Of a stretch of 56,039 nucleotides of DNA, positions 43,520 through 52,021 are shown piece after piece. Origin of the DNA: Devosia sp. (GTDB lineage: Bacteria > Pseudomonadota > Alphaproteobacteria > Rhizobiales > Devosiaceae); contig JADGNE010000011.1 in the NCBI GenBank assembly GCA_015234425.1, positions 1 through 56,039 of the forward strand, given 5' to 3'. The notes beneath the pieces are model-generated. The model made no database searches. It had not been told where the DNA came from and saw nothing but the letters and a program-made list of their open reading frames with translations. Numbering within the stretch: position 1 is the stretch's first letter; every line of letters starts with the position of its first letter. Both the position numbers and the translations under genes were made by a program.

Positions 43520-43555
43520 ATGGGTACGCATGGTGGGTACGAACGTGGGTACGCA
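43520..43555. repeat. Integrase arm-type repeats, right end
   Basis: Three direct copies of TGGGTACG: AATGGGTACGCA, GGTGGGTACGAA and CGTGGGTACGCA. The last two match 33294-33319 with one mismatch. Confidence 0.6.
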
Positions 43556-43615
43556 GCGTTTCATATATCGGATGCATGCTGCTGATTATAAACAACATTT
43601 CAGGATATCTGGTCG

Positions 43616-43635
43616 GATGGTGGAGCTGAGCGGGA
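43616..43635. repeat. Right attachment repeat (attR, tRNA-Ala 3' end)
   Basis: GATGGTGGAGCTGAGCGGGA, second copy of the 20-bp repeat, containing CCA and the 3' half of the acceptor and T stems of tRNA-Ala. Confidence 0.88.
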
Positions 43636-43693
43636 TCGAACCGCTGGCCTCGTCATTGCGAACGACGCGCTCTCCCAACTGAGCTACAGCCCC
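43618..43693 (-). tRNA. tRNA-Ala(CGC)
   Basis: A 76-nt cloverleaf read on the minus strand with encoded CCA. Acceptor stem GGGGCTG / CAGCTCC with one G-U, D-loop AGTTGGGA, anticodon stem CGTCG / TGACG, loop TTCGCAA (anticodon CGC, codon GCG) and T-arm containing GGTTCGATCC. Integration site of the element: the intact gene is at the right end. Confidence 0.95.
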
Positions 43694-43751
43694 ACACCGG
43701 GGCAAAGTATGATGCTAGTTTGGCCTGCCTCGCAAGAGGATTGCAGAGCGC

Positions 43752-44093
43752 TCACCCGGCCTTGATCAGCCGGGCGGAGAGCCAGCCCAAGGCGAGGCCG
43801 AGCCAGGCGCCGCCGAGCTTGAAGAGCGCGTCGAGTCCGCGTCCGTGGCGGCTGGGCTGCAGCATCTGCGCCAGTTCCAGGCCCACCGCGCCAATGGCGA
43901 GCAACGCCGCCGCCCAGAGAATGTGGCGCGGATAGGCGAGGCCGAAGAGTGCTCCGGCGAGGAAATAGGCCGCCCCGCGCTCCATGTTGACGGGCAGATG
44001 GGTCTGCGGGCGCAAGCCGATGGGCGAGAGCGTGGCGAAGATGATGACCGCCAGGGCCAGCCAGGCTGCAATGCGGAGGACGCGACGGTTCAT
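43752..44093 (-). CDS. VanZ-like family membrane protein
   Basis: Small membrane protein of 113 residues with three or four hydrophobic segments. [35 protein letters not shown] (about 17-51) is the VanZ signature, including the conserved SP and ER positions. The end [19 protein letters not shown] is also typical. VanZ-like proteins are poorly understood. Six base pairs from the SDR gene upstream, so likely the end of that transcript. Confidence 0.82.
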   Translation of the reverse strand: MNRRVLRIAAWLALAVIIFATLSPIGLRPQTHLPVNMERGAAYFLAGALFGLAYPRHILWAAALLAIGAVGLELAQMLQPSRHGRGLDALFKLGGAWLGLALGWLSARLIKAG

Positions 44094-44098
44094 GCGTT

Positions 44099-45127
44099 TT
44101 ACACCAGCCCGCGCTCAATAAGGGAGGCGGCTGTTGCCAGTAGTGCCTGGCGCGCCGGAACGAGGGGCCGACCGATCAGTGCTGTCGCTGCCGTCGAGTC
44201 GAGTTCCTTGGGGTGGCTCAGCTCGCCGATATTGTCGCGCACGTCGTGGTCGACAAGCGCATAGAGCCGCACGGCCCAATCGGGCAGGGAGAGGCGCGGC
44301 AGGCGGCGATCCGGATATTTTTCCCGCAGGATATTCGCCGTTTCGAGCAGCCAAAGCGTTTCCGCTCCCATGGGGAAGCGCTTGCCGCCCGCGTCCTGCG
44401 CTGTGATGGCAGCGACATGGGCCTCGGCGATGTCGCGGACGTCGACAATGGTCAGGGGAATGTTCGGGGCCGCCGGCACGGAGCCATCCAGCAGGCGCTG
44501 GATGATCGTGACCGAGGTCCCCGGATCCTCGTCGAGCAGGGGCCCGAAGATGATGCTGGGGTTGATGACCACCAGATCGTCATGGCGTCCGGCGGCGTCC
44601 ATGATCTCCCAGGCGCGCAACTCGGCCAGCGTCTTTGATTTCTGATAGGGGGTGACGGCGCGGCCCTCGAGGTTGGTCCAGTCATCCGGCCCGAAAGGTC
44701 TGGTGCGGCCCTTGTCGTGGCCATAGGCCATGGCAGCCATGGAGGAGGTGAGGATGATCCGTTCGACACCGGAACGCAGTGCCGCATTCAGCGCCCGTTC
44801 GGTGCCCTCCACTGCCGGGCGGATCAGCTCCGAGGGGTCTTTCGGGGTCTGGATGAGGAAGGGGGATGCTGAATGGAGCAGTGTGGTGCAACCCACCATG
44901 GCCGCGTCCCAGCCAGTGTCGGAGAGCAGGTCGAGCGCCACGAATTCAAGCCCGGTGACATCGGCACCCGCCGCCGCCAGCGTCCGCCGAACCTTCTCGG
45001 CACGATCAAGCGAGCGCACGCTGCCGCGCACGGCAAATCCGGCTTTGAGTAGGGCGAGGGCGATGTGTCCGCCCAAAAACCCGGATATTCCGGTCAGCAG
45101 CACGCGCTGGCTGGATCTGTCTGTCAT
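44099..45127 (-). CDS. NAD(P)-dependent extended SDR (aldehyde reductase/dihydroflavonol-reductase-like)
   Basis: Extended short-chain dehydrogenase of 342 residues. N-terminal Rossmann motif VLLTGISGFLGGHIALALL (about 9-27), then DLLSDTGWD and LHSASPF. The catalytic serine is in ILTSSMAAM and the YxxxK motif is YQKSK. The C-terminal substrate lobe is variable. The start ATG overlaps by one base the stop of the Gfo/Idh/MocA gene (TGATG); TTG 45130 is an alternative. Probably the same operon as that oxidoreductase. Substrate unknown. Confidence 0.9.
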   Translation of the reverse strand: MTDRSSQRVLLTGISGFLGGHIALALLKAGFAVRGSVRSLDRAEKVRRTLAAAGADVTGLEFVALDLLSDTGWDAAMVGCTTLLHSASPFLIQTPKDPSELIRPAVEGTERALNAALRSGVERIILTSSMAAMAYGHDKGRTRPFGPDDWTNLEGRAVTPYQKSKTLAELRAWEIMDAAGRHDDLVVINPSIIFGPLLDEDPGTSVTIIQRLLDGSVPAAPNIPLTIVDVRDIAEAHVAAITAQDAGGKRFPMGAETLWLLETANILREKYPDRRLPRLSLPDWAVRLYALVDHDVRDNIGELSHPKELDSTAATALIGRPLVPARQALLATAASLIERGLV

Positions 45128-46152
45128 CAACTCGGTCTTTCTAATCGCGCCACGCGCGCCCAGGCGCCGGTCTTCTCGCTCTCGAAGATGGCGTCCAGCA
45201 CTTTCATCGAGGCAATCGCATCCTCAATGCCCCAGGGCAGGGTGGTGTTCCCCAGAACGGCCTGGGCAAAGGCCTCGGCCTGTTCGGTATATTGATCGCA
45301 GGCGGGCAGGATTTCGCGGCGTGCCAGAGATCCGTCAAAGGGGCCGCCCGCATCGATGGTGATCGCCGTCCGTTCGTCAGGCGGGGCATTATAGGGGATG
45401 ATCAGCTCGAGCTTGGCCTTGGTCCCTAATACCTGCACGCGCTGGTGGCCCACGGCCTGGGTCGAGCAGGTGAAATTCAATTGCCGTCCGCCGCCGAAAT
45501 CCATCATCACGCTGGCCAGCCGGTCGGTGCCGAATTTTTCGTCGCGCTCGACCAGCGACACCACCCGCTCCGGTTCGCTCTCATAGAGGAAACGGCCGGT
45601 GGTTACGGGGTAGCAGCCGATATCCAGCAGGCCCCCGCCGCCGATGTCGGCCATATTGCGCACATTATTGGGGTCGGCGTTGAAATAGGAAAACACCGCA
45701 TTGATGGCGCGGATTTCGCCCAGTTCGCCCGAGCGGATGATCTCGCGGGCCCGCAGCCACTGCGGATGAAACCGGATCATGAAGGCTTCGAGCACGATTT
45801 TGCCCGGCGCGCAGTCGCGCAGCCCTTCGGCCTCGGCGGCAGTGATGGCGATGGGCTTTTCGCACAGCACATGCTTGCCGGCCTTTGTGGCGGCGACAGT
45901 CAGCGGCACATGCAGGTGGTTGGGCAGGGGATTGTAGATGACGTCGATATCGGGATCGGCCAGCAGCGCCTCGTAGGAGCCGTGGGCGCGGGCAATGCCA
46001 AGAGTTTTGGCGGCCGCTTCGGCCTTGTCATAGTCGCGCGAGGCAATCGCCACGACTTCCGAGCTTGGCGACTTCTGGATCGCCGGAATGATCTTTTGCA
46101 TCCCGATATTGGCCGTCGATAAAATGCCCCAGCGCACCTTCTTCTGCGTCAT
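45127..46152 (-). CDS. Gfo/Idh/MocA family oxidoreductase
   Basis: NAD(P)-dependent sugar or polyol oxidoreductase-like protein of 341 residues. N-terminal Rossmann fold VRWGILSTANIGMQKIIPAI (about 5-24), the EKPIA motif in HVLCEKPIAITAAEAEG (about 93-109) and the C-terminal lobe with GGGGLLDIGCYPV, where G-x-D-x-G-x-H-like residues carry the catalytic region (histidine replaced by CYP). Operonic with the SDR gene and VanZ. Substrate unknown. Confidence 0.92.
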   Translation of the reverse strand: MTQKKVRWGILSTANIGMQKIIPAIQKSPSSEVVAIASRDYDKAEAAAKTLGIARAHGSYEALLADPDIDVIYNPLPNHLHVPLTVAATKAGKHVLCEKPIAITAAEAEGLRDCAPGKIVLEAFMIRFHPQWLRAREIIRSGELGEIRAINAVFSYFNADPNNVRNMADIGGGGLLDIGCYPVTTGRFLYESEPERVVSLVERDEKFGTDRLASVMMDFGGGRQLNFTCSTQAVGHQRVQVLGTKAKLELIIPYNAPPDERTAITIDAGGPFDGSLARREILPACDQYTEQAEAFAQAVLGNTTLPWGIEDAIASMKVLDAIFESEKTGAWARVARLERPS

Positions 46153-46304
46153 GCCACTGCTCCCTCATCTGCCCATCGATTGGGCCCCCAGCGACCATGC
46201 TTTAAAGGCCGGCCGGGGTCAAAGCCAAGCTGGCTTCACGCAAGTGTCAGTCGGCACCATTAACCCCCGGCCCAATATGCCTCCTTCTTGCCGGTATCCT
46301 TGTG

Positions 46305-46319
46305 TTAACGTCGGCTTAA
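46305..46319. promoter_or_regulatory. CtrA box upstream of the 46363 gene
   Basis: TTAA-CGTCGGC-TTAA, a perfect TTAA-N7-TTAA site, 44-58 nt before ATG 46363. A lone TTAACC half-site lies near 46260. Confidence 0.6.
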
Positions 46320-46362
46320 CCGGCAGAGACCGGACCAGACGCGACGGGGGCGCTCCACACAC

Positions 46363-47706
46363 ATGCAGCTCAAGCCAAACGCCTATCGCCTCCAGGAAAC
46401 GGTGCGCGGCGTCGAAACCATGTCGCGTTTTGCGCTGGCCGTGCTGGCGCTGGCTTCAGGCGTCTATACCTATCTCGGGGTGCGGGGCCTTCTCGATGGC
46501 TCGGCCAGCTTCGTCTTTTTCGCCGCCATCATCTATTCGGCTGCCGTCTCGGTCGCGATCTACGCCTTCTGGACTTATATGATGCGCTTCGTGCCGCTGG
46601 TGACGAGCGCCGCGCAGCGCCTCGCGCTCTTTGCCACCATGGCCATTGGCTGCGGCATGATCATCGCCATGAGCTCCTGGCTCAATGCGGCGGCGCTCGC
46701 AGGTTCGGCCGCGCTTGAGCAGCACATGGCCGTCACCCTGCAAGGCTATGCCGAAGATCTCGACAAGGCCCATGCCAATGCGCTGGCGAGCCAGAGCCTC
46801 CTCCCCGACGTGCAGCGGGCCGCCGAACGCTTTGCGGGCCTCGCGCAGGACGAGCGCGAGAGCGGGGCGCTGACCGGCACCCAGGGCTCGGGCAGCGTCG
46901 TGCAATTGCTCACCCAGATGAGCGCGCAGATGAACCAGCTGGGCACCACCATTTCCGGCTCTCGCAGTGAGGTTGCCAGCCTCTTTGCCCAGGGCTCGGA
47001 ACGTCTCGCGGCCATGCGCGAGCTCGTTTCAACGCCCGGTACGATCGAGCCGCGCACTGACGGTTTCCAAGCCGAGGCGGTGCAGCTTTCCGCCATCATC
47101 GCCGCCCTGCAGCAGACCGATGTGGCTGCCTCGGTCAAACGCGCTTCGGCTGATCTGGCCGCCGGTTTCATTGCGCCAATTGCCGATGGCCAGTCTGCCG
47201 ACCTCGCCAATCGGCAGGATCGCGTCATGGAAACCGTCCGCGCCTCCGTCACCGCTCAGTCGGCAGCGCTCACTGCGGCGGCCGATGAAATCCTCGCTAC
47301 CCCGGCGGTCGAGCCGCGCCGCTATGTGCCGCTCTCCTCGGCCGAAGCGGTTATCCGCTACTGGAGCGATTTCATCCCGTCCTGGGCAGGCGCCATTTCC
47401 ATTGACCTCCTGCCGGTCGTGCTCGTCCTCGTGCTGATGATCGTCCATGACGCCATGCGCCGCGAAACTGAGACATTGGACGCTGACGACACTATCACTG
47501 CCGCCGAAATGCTGCGGGCGATGGCGCTCTACCGGCGCATGGAAACGGCAGGGATGGCTCCGGCCGAGCCGCTTCGACCGGCACCTGCCGAAAGCGCGCC
47601 CCAGCCGGAGGACCCGCTTCCTGCCGTTGCAACTAGCGAAGAAGCCATCGTCACCCCGATCGACAGCGCCCAGCGCAAGCGGGGCGAGGGGCAGCGCCCG
47701 GCATGA
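46363..47706 (+). CDS. Uncharacterised four-helix membrane protein with coiled-coil periplasmic region
   Basis: 447-residue inner-membrane protein. Three hydrophobic helices near the N-terminus (about 23-45, 50-76, 86-107), then a long soluble region (about 110-345) rich in A, Q, S and E, likely coiled-coil, and one helix near 345-365 (AISIDLLPVVLVLVLMIVHD). The C-terminal tail is proline-rich and cytoplasmic. No family recognised. Its stop overlaps the ATG of the next gene (ATGA), and a CtrA box precedes it. Possible envelope or cell-division link, unproven. Confidence 0.75.
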   Translation: MQLKPNAYRLQETVRGVETMSRFALAVLALASGVYTYLGVRGLLDGSASFVFFAAIIYSAAVSVAIYAFWTYMMRFVPLVTSAAQRLALFATMAIGCGMIIAMSSWLNAAALAGSAALEQHMAVTLQGYAEDLDKAHANALASQSLLPDVQRAAERFAGLAQDERESGALTGTQGSGSVVQLLTQMSAQMNQLGTTISGSRSEVASLFAQGSERLAAMRELVSTPGTIEPRTDGFQAEAVQLSAIIAALQQTDVAASVKRASADLAAGFIAPIADGQSADLANRQDRVMETVRASVTAQSAALTAAADEILATPAVEPRRYVPLSSAEAVIRYWSDFIPSWAGAISIDLLPVVLVLVLMIVHDAMRRETETLDADDTITAAEMLRAMALYRRMETAGMAPAEPLRPAPAESAPQPEDPLPAVATSEEAIVTPIDSAQRKRGEGQRPA

Positions 47707-48515
47707 AGACAGAGGCCAATGCCCGCAGGGACAGCCAGACCTCCAGCGGGATTTTGGGGGCGCTGGCCGCCATCGAGGACGGCGCAATCCTGCGCTTTGC
47801 CTTCTTTGCCCTCCTCGCCGGCACGGCCAGCGTGCTCTATGTCGACTACACCGAGCTGACCGCCGATGAGGGGCTTGCCGTCCAATATGCGCCCCAGCCC
47901 ATATTGCCACCGGCCCAGCCGACCGAGGGTGTCCGGGGCCGGCCCATGCCGACCATCACCACTGCACCCGATCTGCTCAACGCGCCGCTGACCATCACGC
48001 TGGCGCCGGGCGGAGAATTGCGCCTGACCGGCACGATCGATCCCGGGTCTGCATCACGATTTGCCGACGAGATTGCCGCTCGTGGCGAATATGTCCAGAC
48101 TGTTGTTCTCGATTCGCCCGGAGGTTCTGTGATGGACGCGCTGGAGATCGGCGCCCTCATTCAAGACAAGGCACTCGCGACCAAAGTGGCCGCCGGGCAC
48201 ATGTGTGCCTCGTCCTGCCCCATCATCTTTGCCTCGGGTGCGGAGCGCCGCGCCAGTGCCGAGGCGGCAATCGGTGTTCATCAGGTCTATGCCGCCAGTC
48301 TTGGCAGCGATGCGGTTGATGCCCTGCGTATTGCCGGGGCAGCCATGTCGGACGCTCAGAAGATCACTGCGGAAATTACCCGCCATCTCAACCAGACCGG
48401 CGTCGATCCCGAGATGTGGCTCTATGCGCTCGAGACGCCGCCCGACCGGCTCTATTATTTTTCCGCCGCGGAAATGGAGCGTCTCAAACTCGTCACCGAA
48501 TTCGAGGAAAGTTGA
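47703..48515 (+). CDS. Membrane-anchored ClpP/SppA-like protein (COG3904-type)
   Basis: Predicted inner-membrane or periplasmic protein of 270 residues with one N-terminal helix (about 30-47) and a proline-rich linker. The ClpP/crotonase-type fold is visible: VVLDSPGGSVMDALEIGALI (about 138-157), then AGHMCASSCPIIFASGAERR (about 164-183) with the family serine region, and IGVHQVY. These match periplasmic SppA/ClpP-like proteins found in alphaproteobacteria; protease activity is not proven. Translated from a start overlapping the preceding stop, so the two proteins probably work together. Confidence 0.82.
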   Translation: MKTEANARRDSQTSSGILGALAAIEDGAILRFAFFALLAGTASVLYVDYTELTADEGLAVQYAPQPILPPAQPTEGVRGRPMPTITTAPDLLNAPLTITLAPGGELRLTGTIDPGSASRFADEIAARGEYVQTVVLDSPGGSVMDALEIGALIQDKALATKVAAGHMCASSCPIIFASGAERRASAEAAIGVHQVYAASLGSDAVDALRIAGAAMSDAQKITAEITRHLNQTGVDPEMWLYALETPPDRLYYFSAAEMERLKLVTEFEES

Positions 48516-48602
48516 AAGTTAGGAGCGGGAACCGGGGTCTTAACCCACCCGTTTCGTTGGGAGTACAAAGTAAACTGCAGTGGAGGGGAGGCCACATCCA
48601 TT

Positions 48603-48881
48603 ATGTCCCATACACACACCTTGACCCGTCACCGGGATATTCAAAGCTGGGTTATAGGCCGCAAGGGTAGCCCGGCGATTGCGCTGGTGCCCGACAGGTT
48701 CGGCACACGCCGCGCCCAGCTGCTGCTGCGCTTTGCCAAAAGCCACGGGATGACAGTTGATGACGGCATGAGCCCATGCTCATGGACTGCCTGGCTGGCC
48801 GAGCTCGATCGCCAGCAGCTGGCGCTGCGCATCAATCCCGAAGGCGATTACGAACTGGTGTCGCGCTCGACACTGCACTAG
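48603..48881 (+). CDS. Small conserved-looking hypothetical protein
   Basis: 92-residue polar protein with no recognised family. It has a basic, His-rich N-terminus (MSHTHTLTRHRD) and a helical centre (RRAQLLLRFAKSHGMTVDDG). No signal peptide or membrane segment. ATG 48603 is preceded by GGGAGG at a long distance, so start choice is moderate. It lies between the ClpP-like gene and the convergent GGDEF gene. Confidence 0.55.
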   Translation: MSHTHTLTRHRDIQSWVIGRKGSPAIALVPDRFGTRRAQLLLRFAKSHGMTVDDGMSPCSWTAWLAELDRQQLALRINPEGDYELVSRSTLH

Positions 48882-48884
48882 CCC

Positions 48885-50090
48885 TCAGCTGGTGCCGAAG
48901 TCTTTTATGGTGCCGCTTTCGGCTGCGAGGGCCGAGGGCGGTATTTTTGCGACCACGACCCTGTTCCGCCCCTCGGACTTTGCTCTGTAGAGCGCCTGGT
49001 CCGCCCGGCGCATGAGTTCGGACAGGGTGTCGTCCGTATCCTGCATTGCGGCACCAAAGGACGCCGAGAGGTTGAGCCCCTTGAGCTCGGGGGCGACATT
49101 GACCGGAAAGGCGGTCCGGACCGCTTCGGCATAGAGCCGGCCGCAGGCAAGATTGGTCCCCGGCAGGAAAATGGCGAACTCCTCGCCGCCCGTGCGCCCA
49201 AGCACCGCTGTCTGTGGAGCCGCCTCGCGCAGGGTTTTTGCAAATGCCGCAATCACCATGTCGCCGGTGGCGTGACCATGGGTATCGTTGATCTGCTTGA
49301 AGTGGTCGAGATCGGCGACAATCATCATGGCCGGAACGCCCGAGCGCTGCGACAGGGCCATGGCCCGCTCACTATGGTCCTCAAAACCCCGCCGATTATG
49401 CAGGCCCGACAGCGCGTCGGTCTCCGAGCGGGCGGTGATTTCCGCCATCACATCCCGCACCATGATCAGCAGGACTGCAATGCCGGTGCTGATGTGGAGG
49501 ATCGCGCCGACCGACTGGGAAATGGCGGCATAGGTCGAGCTAAGATAGCCCTGCGGCGCGCCGCCCGATCCGATCATCTGGGCCAGGAACGGCTTGGCAA
49601 TGAAATGGATGATGACAGTGACGAGAATACCCATCAGCGCGACGTCGAGAATGCGCCTCGCCGGCAGCTTGACCATCATGCCAAGCGCGACGAGCAGGAT
49701 CAGCGCATAAGGCAGCTGGTAGAGCATTGCGCGCAGGAACGAGTCCCGCGGCATTTCCATGCTGAACAGATTGATCAGCATGGACACTGCCACCAGCCCC
49801 GTCAGCACGCGCAACGGGGGCGAGAGGCGATAGTGCCGCGCCAGGCCGATGACGATAAAGGCGAGCGCGAACAGGAAGATCGAGAACAGCGCGAAGGCGA
49901 CCGGCCGGGCGTCCGCCTGGAACGGGAGCACGAACTCCAGCACCGAGGTGACGACGCCGCATCCATAGCCAAACGCGATCCAGCGGGCGCCCAATGCCGA
50001 TCGATAATAAGCCGCCAGAACGCCGAAAGCTGTCGCAAAGAGGCCGGCCACAAACAAATTGATGGCAAGCACGAAAGCCGCGGCGCTCAT
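48885..50090 (-). CDS. Membrane-bound GGDEF diguanylate cyclase
   Basis: c-di-GMP synthase-like protein of 401 residues. N-terminal membrane sensor with about six hydrophobic segments (about 3-220), then a GGDEF domain whose signature is GGEEF at 301-305 preceded by VLGRT. DADLDHFKQINDTHGHATGD is the Mg/GTP-binding block. No RxxD I-site is visible five residues upstream, so product feedback is likely absent, unlike the GGDEF-EAL protein at 5475. The start is clear, with the sensor beginning at MSAAAFVLAINLFVAG. Confidence 0.93.
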   Translation of the reverse strand: MSAAAFVLAINLFVAGLFATAFGVLAAYYRSALGARWIAFGYGCGVVTSVLEFVLPFQADARPVAFALFSIFLFALAFIVIGLARHYRLSPPLRVLTGLVAVSMLINLFSMEMPRDSFLRAMLYQLPYALILLVALGMMVKLPARRILDVALMGILVTVIIHFIAKPFLAQMIGSGGAPQGYLSSTYAAISQSVGAILHISTGIAVLLIMVRDVMAEITARSETDALSGLHNRRGFEDHSERAMALSQRSGVPAMMIVADLDHFKQINDTHGHATGDMVIAAFAKTLREAAPQTAVLGRTGGEEFAIFLPGTNLACGRLYAEAVRTAFPVNVAPELKGLNLSASFGAAMQDTDDTLSELMRRADQALYRAKSEGRNRVVVAKIPPSALAAESGTIKDFGTS

Positions 50091-50170
50091 GGGAAGACTA
50101 CTCAGAAATGGCGATGCGGCAATCTAGTCCCGGTGGCTGTAACGAACGGTAAACGCCCGTAGGCAAAGGC

Positions 50171-51181
50171 TTAATTCCTCGGGGAAACCCCAAGAGCCTC
50201 GGCAATCAGGGCAAAGGAACGCCTGCGCAGCTCGTAGGAATGGATGGTGGTGGTCAGCATCACCTCATCCGCGCCGGCCTCCTTGGCTTTGGCGGAAATG
50301 GTCTCGGCCATCTGTTCTGCCGAGCCGATCAGCCAGAGGGTCGACTGATGGGCGATGATCTGTTCCTGCTGCGGGGTCAGCTTGTGGGCCAGCGCTTCTC
50401 CGGGTGGGGTCAGGTGGCGCTGCTCGCCGGTGAGGAAACGCGCCCAGTTAACCGCCTGTGAGCTCGAAAGATATTTTGCCTCCTCCTCGGTCGGGGCCGC
50501 GATCACCGACAGACAGAGGATGGTCTTGGGTTCCGGAAAATCCTCGGAGGGCTCGAAGGCGGCGCGATAGGCGGCAAAGGCCGGAGCTGCCGGCGTGTGC
50601 GAAAAATGGGCGGCAAAGGCATAGCCAAAGCCGATCTGGCCAGCCGCCTGCGCGCTCGCACCGGATGATCCGAGCAGCCATTTCGGTGGCAGGCGCACAC
50701 CACCCGGCGACACTGGCACGCGCGAATAGGGGTGATCGGGCGGAAAGCCGTCCTCGTCAAAGGCCATGAGCTCGGCCAGATAGTTTGAAAATTCCTCGCC
50801 CCCGCCACTGCGGAGCGCCCGCATGGCGTAGCCGTCGCCACCGGGTGCCCGCCCAAGGCCAAGGTCGATGCGGCCGGGGTGCAGCGCCTCGAGCGTGCGG
50901 TAGGCCTCGGCAATGCGCAGCGGGGCATGATTGAGCAGCATCACACCGCCCGAGCCGACGCGTATATTCTTCGTCGCCGCGGCGGCGCTGCCGATCAGGA
51001 TTTCCGGGACCGAGGACGCAATGGAGGGCATGCCATGGTGCTCGGCGTACCAGAGCCGTTCATAGCCGAGCCTGTCCGCAGCCTGGGCCAGCAGGATGGT
51101 CTCGCCCATGGCCTCTGCGGTGGAGCTGCCTTGAGCGATTGGGGCGAGATCCTGCAGCGACAGGGCGAATGGAGCGGACAT
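50171..51181 (-). CDS. LLM class flavin-dependent oxidoreductase
   Basis: Luciferase-like monooxygenase family protein of 336 residues, using FMNH2 or F420-type reduced cofactor. FALSLQDLAPIAQGSSTAEAM starts the MsnO8-type subgroup; YAEHHGMPSIASSVPEILIG (about 44-63) and VGSGGVMLLNHAPLRIAEAYRTL (about 74-96) are the canonical barrel motifs; HPGRIDLGLGRAPG follows. Substrate unknown. Single gene with about 80 nt upstream to the GGDEF gene end and a free upstream region. Confidence 0.92.
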   Translation of the reverse strand: MSAPFALSLQDLAPIAQGSSTAEAMGETILLAQAADRLGYERLWYAEHHGMPSIASSVPEILIGSAAAATKNIRVGSGGVMLLNHAPLRIAEAYRTLEALHPGRIDLGLGRAPGGDGYAMRALRSGGGEEFSNYLAELMAFDEDGFPPDHPYSRVPVSPGGVRLPPKWLLGSSGASAQAAGQIGFGYAFAAHFSHTPAAPAFAAYRAAFEPSEDFPEPKTILCLSVIAAPTEEEAKYLSSSQAVNWARFLTGEQRHLTPPGEALAHKLTPQQEQIIAHQSTLWLIGSAEQMAETISAKAKEAGADEVMLTTTIHSYELRRRSFALIAEALGVSPRN

Positions 51182-51381
51182 GACATAACCTTGGCTGAAT
51201 ATCGCTTATCGGTAGATCACGATGAAGGGGGGTAAGGTCAAGGGTCTGCACCGGATTTTTTGTCCTGAGCTGCCGTTCGGCTTAATCGCTCATTAGGGAC
51301 AATTTTAATCAAACCTTGCCGACCTCGCCGCGCGCGCGCCCAATGCCGCTCTACTCCCGAACGAATTGCCGAGGTTTTGTG

Positions 51382-51945
51382 ATGCGCACCGCATTGTCCC
51401 GAATGCTCATCTCCTGTCTCGGGCTGTTCCTCGCCTTGGTTGCGGTCGTGCCCGCCAGCGCCCAGGTTGCCTTCCTGCCGGAAGTGCGTGGCGGCGTCTT
51501 AGCCCGTGATGCGTTCCAGCCGGGCGGCAATCTCTTCGATGGCACCCGTATCCGCGATTTCAACGCCGAACTCCTGTTCAGCGTGCCCGATCTCAACGCC
51601 TGGACCGTCGCCGGAGAGCTGCGCCCCCATGTCGGCGCCACCTTCAATACCGAGGGCGGCGAAAACCTTTTCTATACCGGGCTCAGCTGGACCTTCAGGC
51701 CGCCGCTCCTGCCCATTTTTGCCGAAGTGGGCGGTGGTGCAGCGCTTCATAGCGCCAGCTTCAGCGACCAGCCCAGCCGCTTCGGCTGCGCCGTGCTGGC
51801 GCAGGGACAGGCTAGTGTCGGCGTCGAGTTCCTGCCCCGCACCGCGCTCATGGCCACGGTCCAGCACGCGACCGATTTTGGTCTCTGCAACACACCCAAT
51901 GACGGCATGACCAGTGCCGGCCTGCGCCTTGGCATCCGGTTCTAG
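51382..51945 (+). CDS. PagL-like acyloxyacyl hydrolase paralogue 1 (variant active site)
   Basis: Predicted outer-membrane beta-barrel protein of 187 residues. Signal peptide MRTALSRMLISCLGLFLALV to PASAQ. The C-terminal half matches the PagL/acyloxyacyl hydrolase pattern (LMATVQHATDFGLCN and ending LRLGIRF with a terminal phenylalanine). The active-site pair expected as His-x-Ser reads H162-A-T164, with threonine instead of serine. ATG 51382 is chosen since the signal peptide starts there. Tandem with paralogue 2 at 52022. Confidence 0.72.
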   Translation: MRTALSRMLISCLGLFLALVAVVPASAQVAFLPEVRGGVLARDAFQPGGNLFDGTRIRDFNAELLFSVPDLNAWTVAGELRPHVGATFNTEGGENLFYTGLSWTFRPPLLPIFAEVGGGAALHSASFSDQPSRFGCAVLAQGQASVGVEFLPRTALMATVQHATDFGLCNTPNDGMTSAGLRLGIRF

Positions 51946-52021
51946 CGATAAACGTGACTGGCCGAGGACTTGACCCAAGGGAAGGGTTCGTCGCTAAATC
52001 GCCCCCTTCCGGGAGACGTCT

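Larger units (their letters stand above)
33204..43635. mobile_element. 10.4-kb integrated mobilizable element at tRNA-Ala(CGC)
   Basis: Bounded by a perfect 20-bp direct repeat of the tRNA-Ala 3' end. From left to right it carries a broken tyrosine integrase, a secreted hypothetical protein, a serine resolvase, an HUH Rep, a relaxase with an embedded gene, a MobC-like protein and a two-gene cargo. Arm-type GTGGGTACG repeats lie at both ends. The Rep-Mob backbone indicates that its ancestor was a small mobilizable rolling-circle plasmid. With the integrase frameshifted it may be locked in place. Confidence 0.85.

Noticed and set aside
51282..51296. TTAA-TCGCTCA-TTAG upstream of the PagL-like genes as a CtrA box
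   Set aside because: One base off the second half-site and about 90 nt upstream; too weak beside the two perfect boxes.
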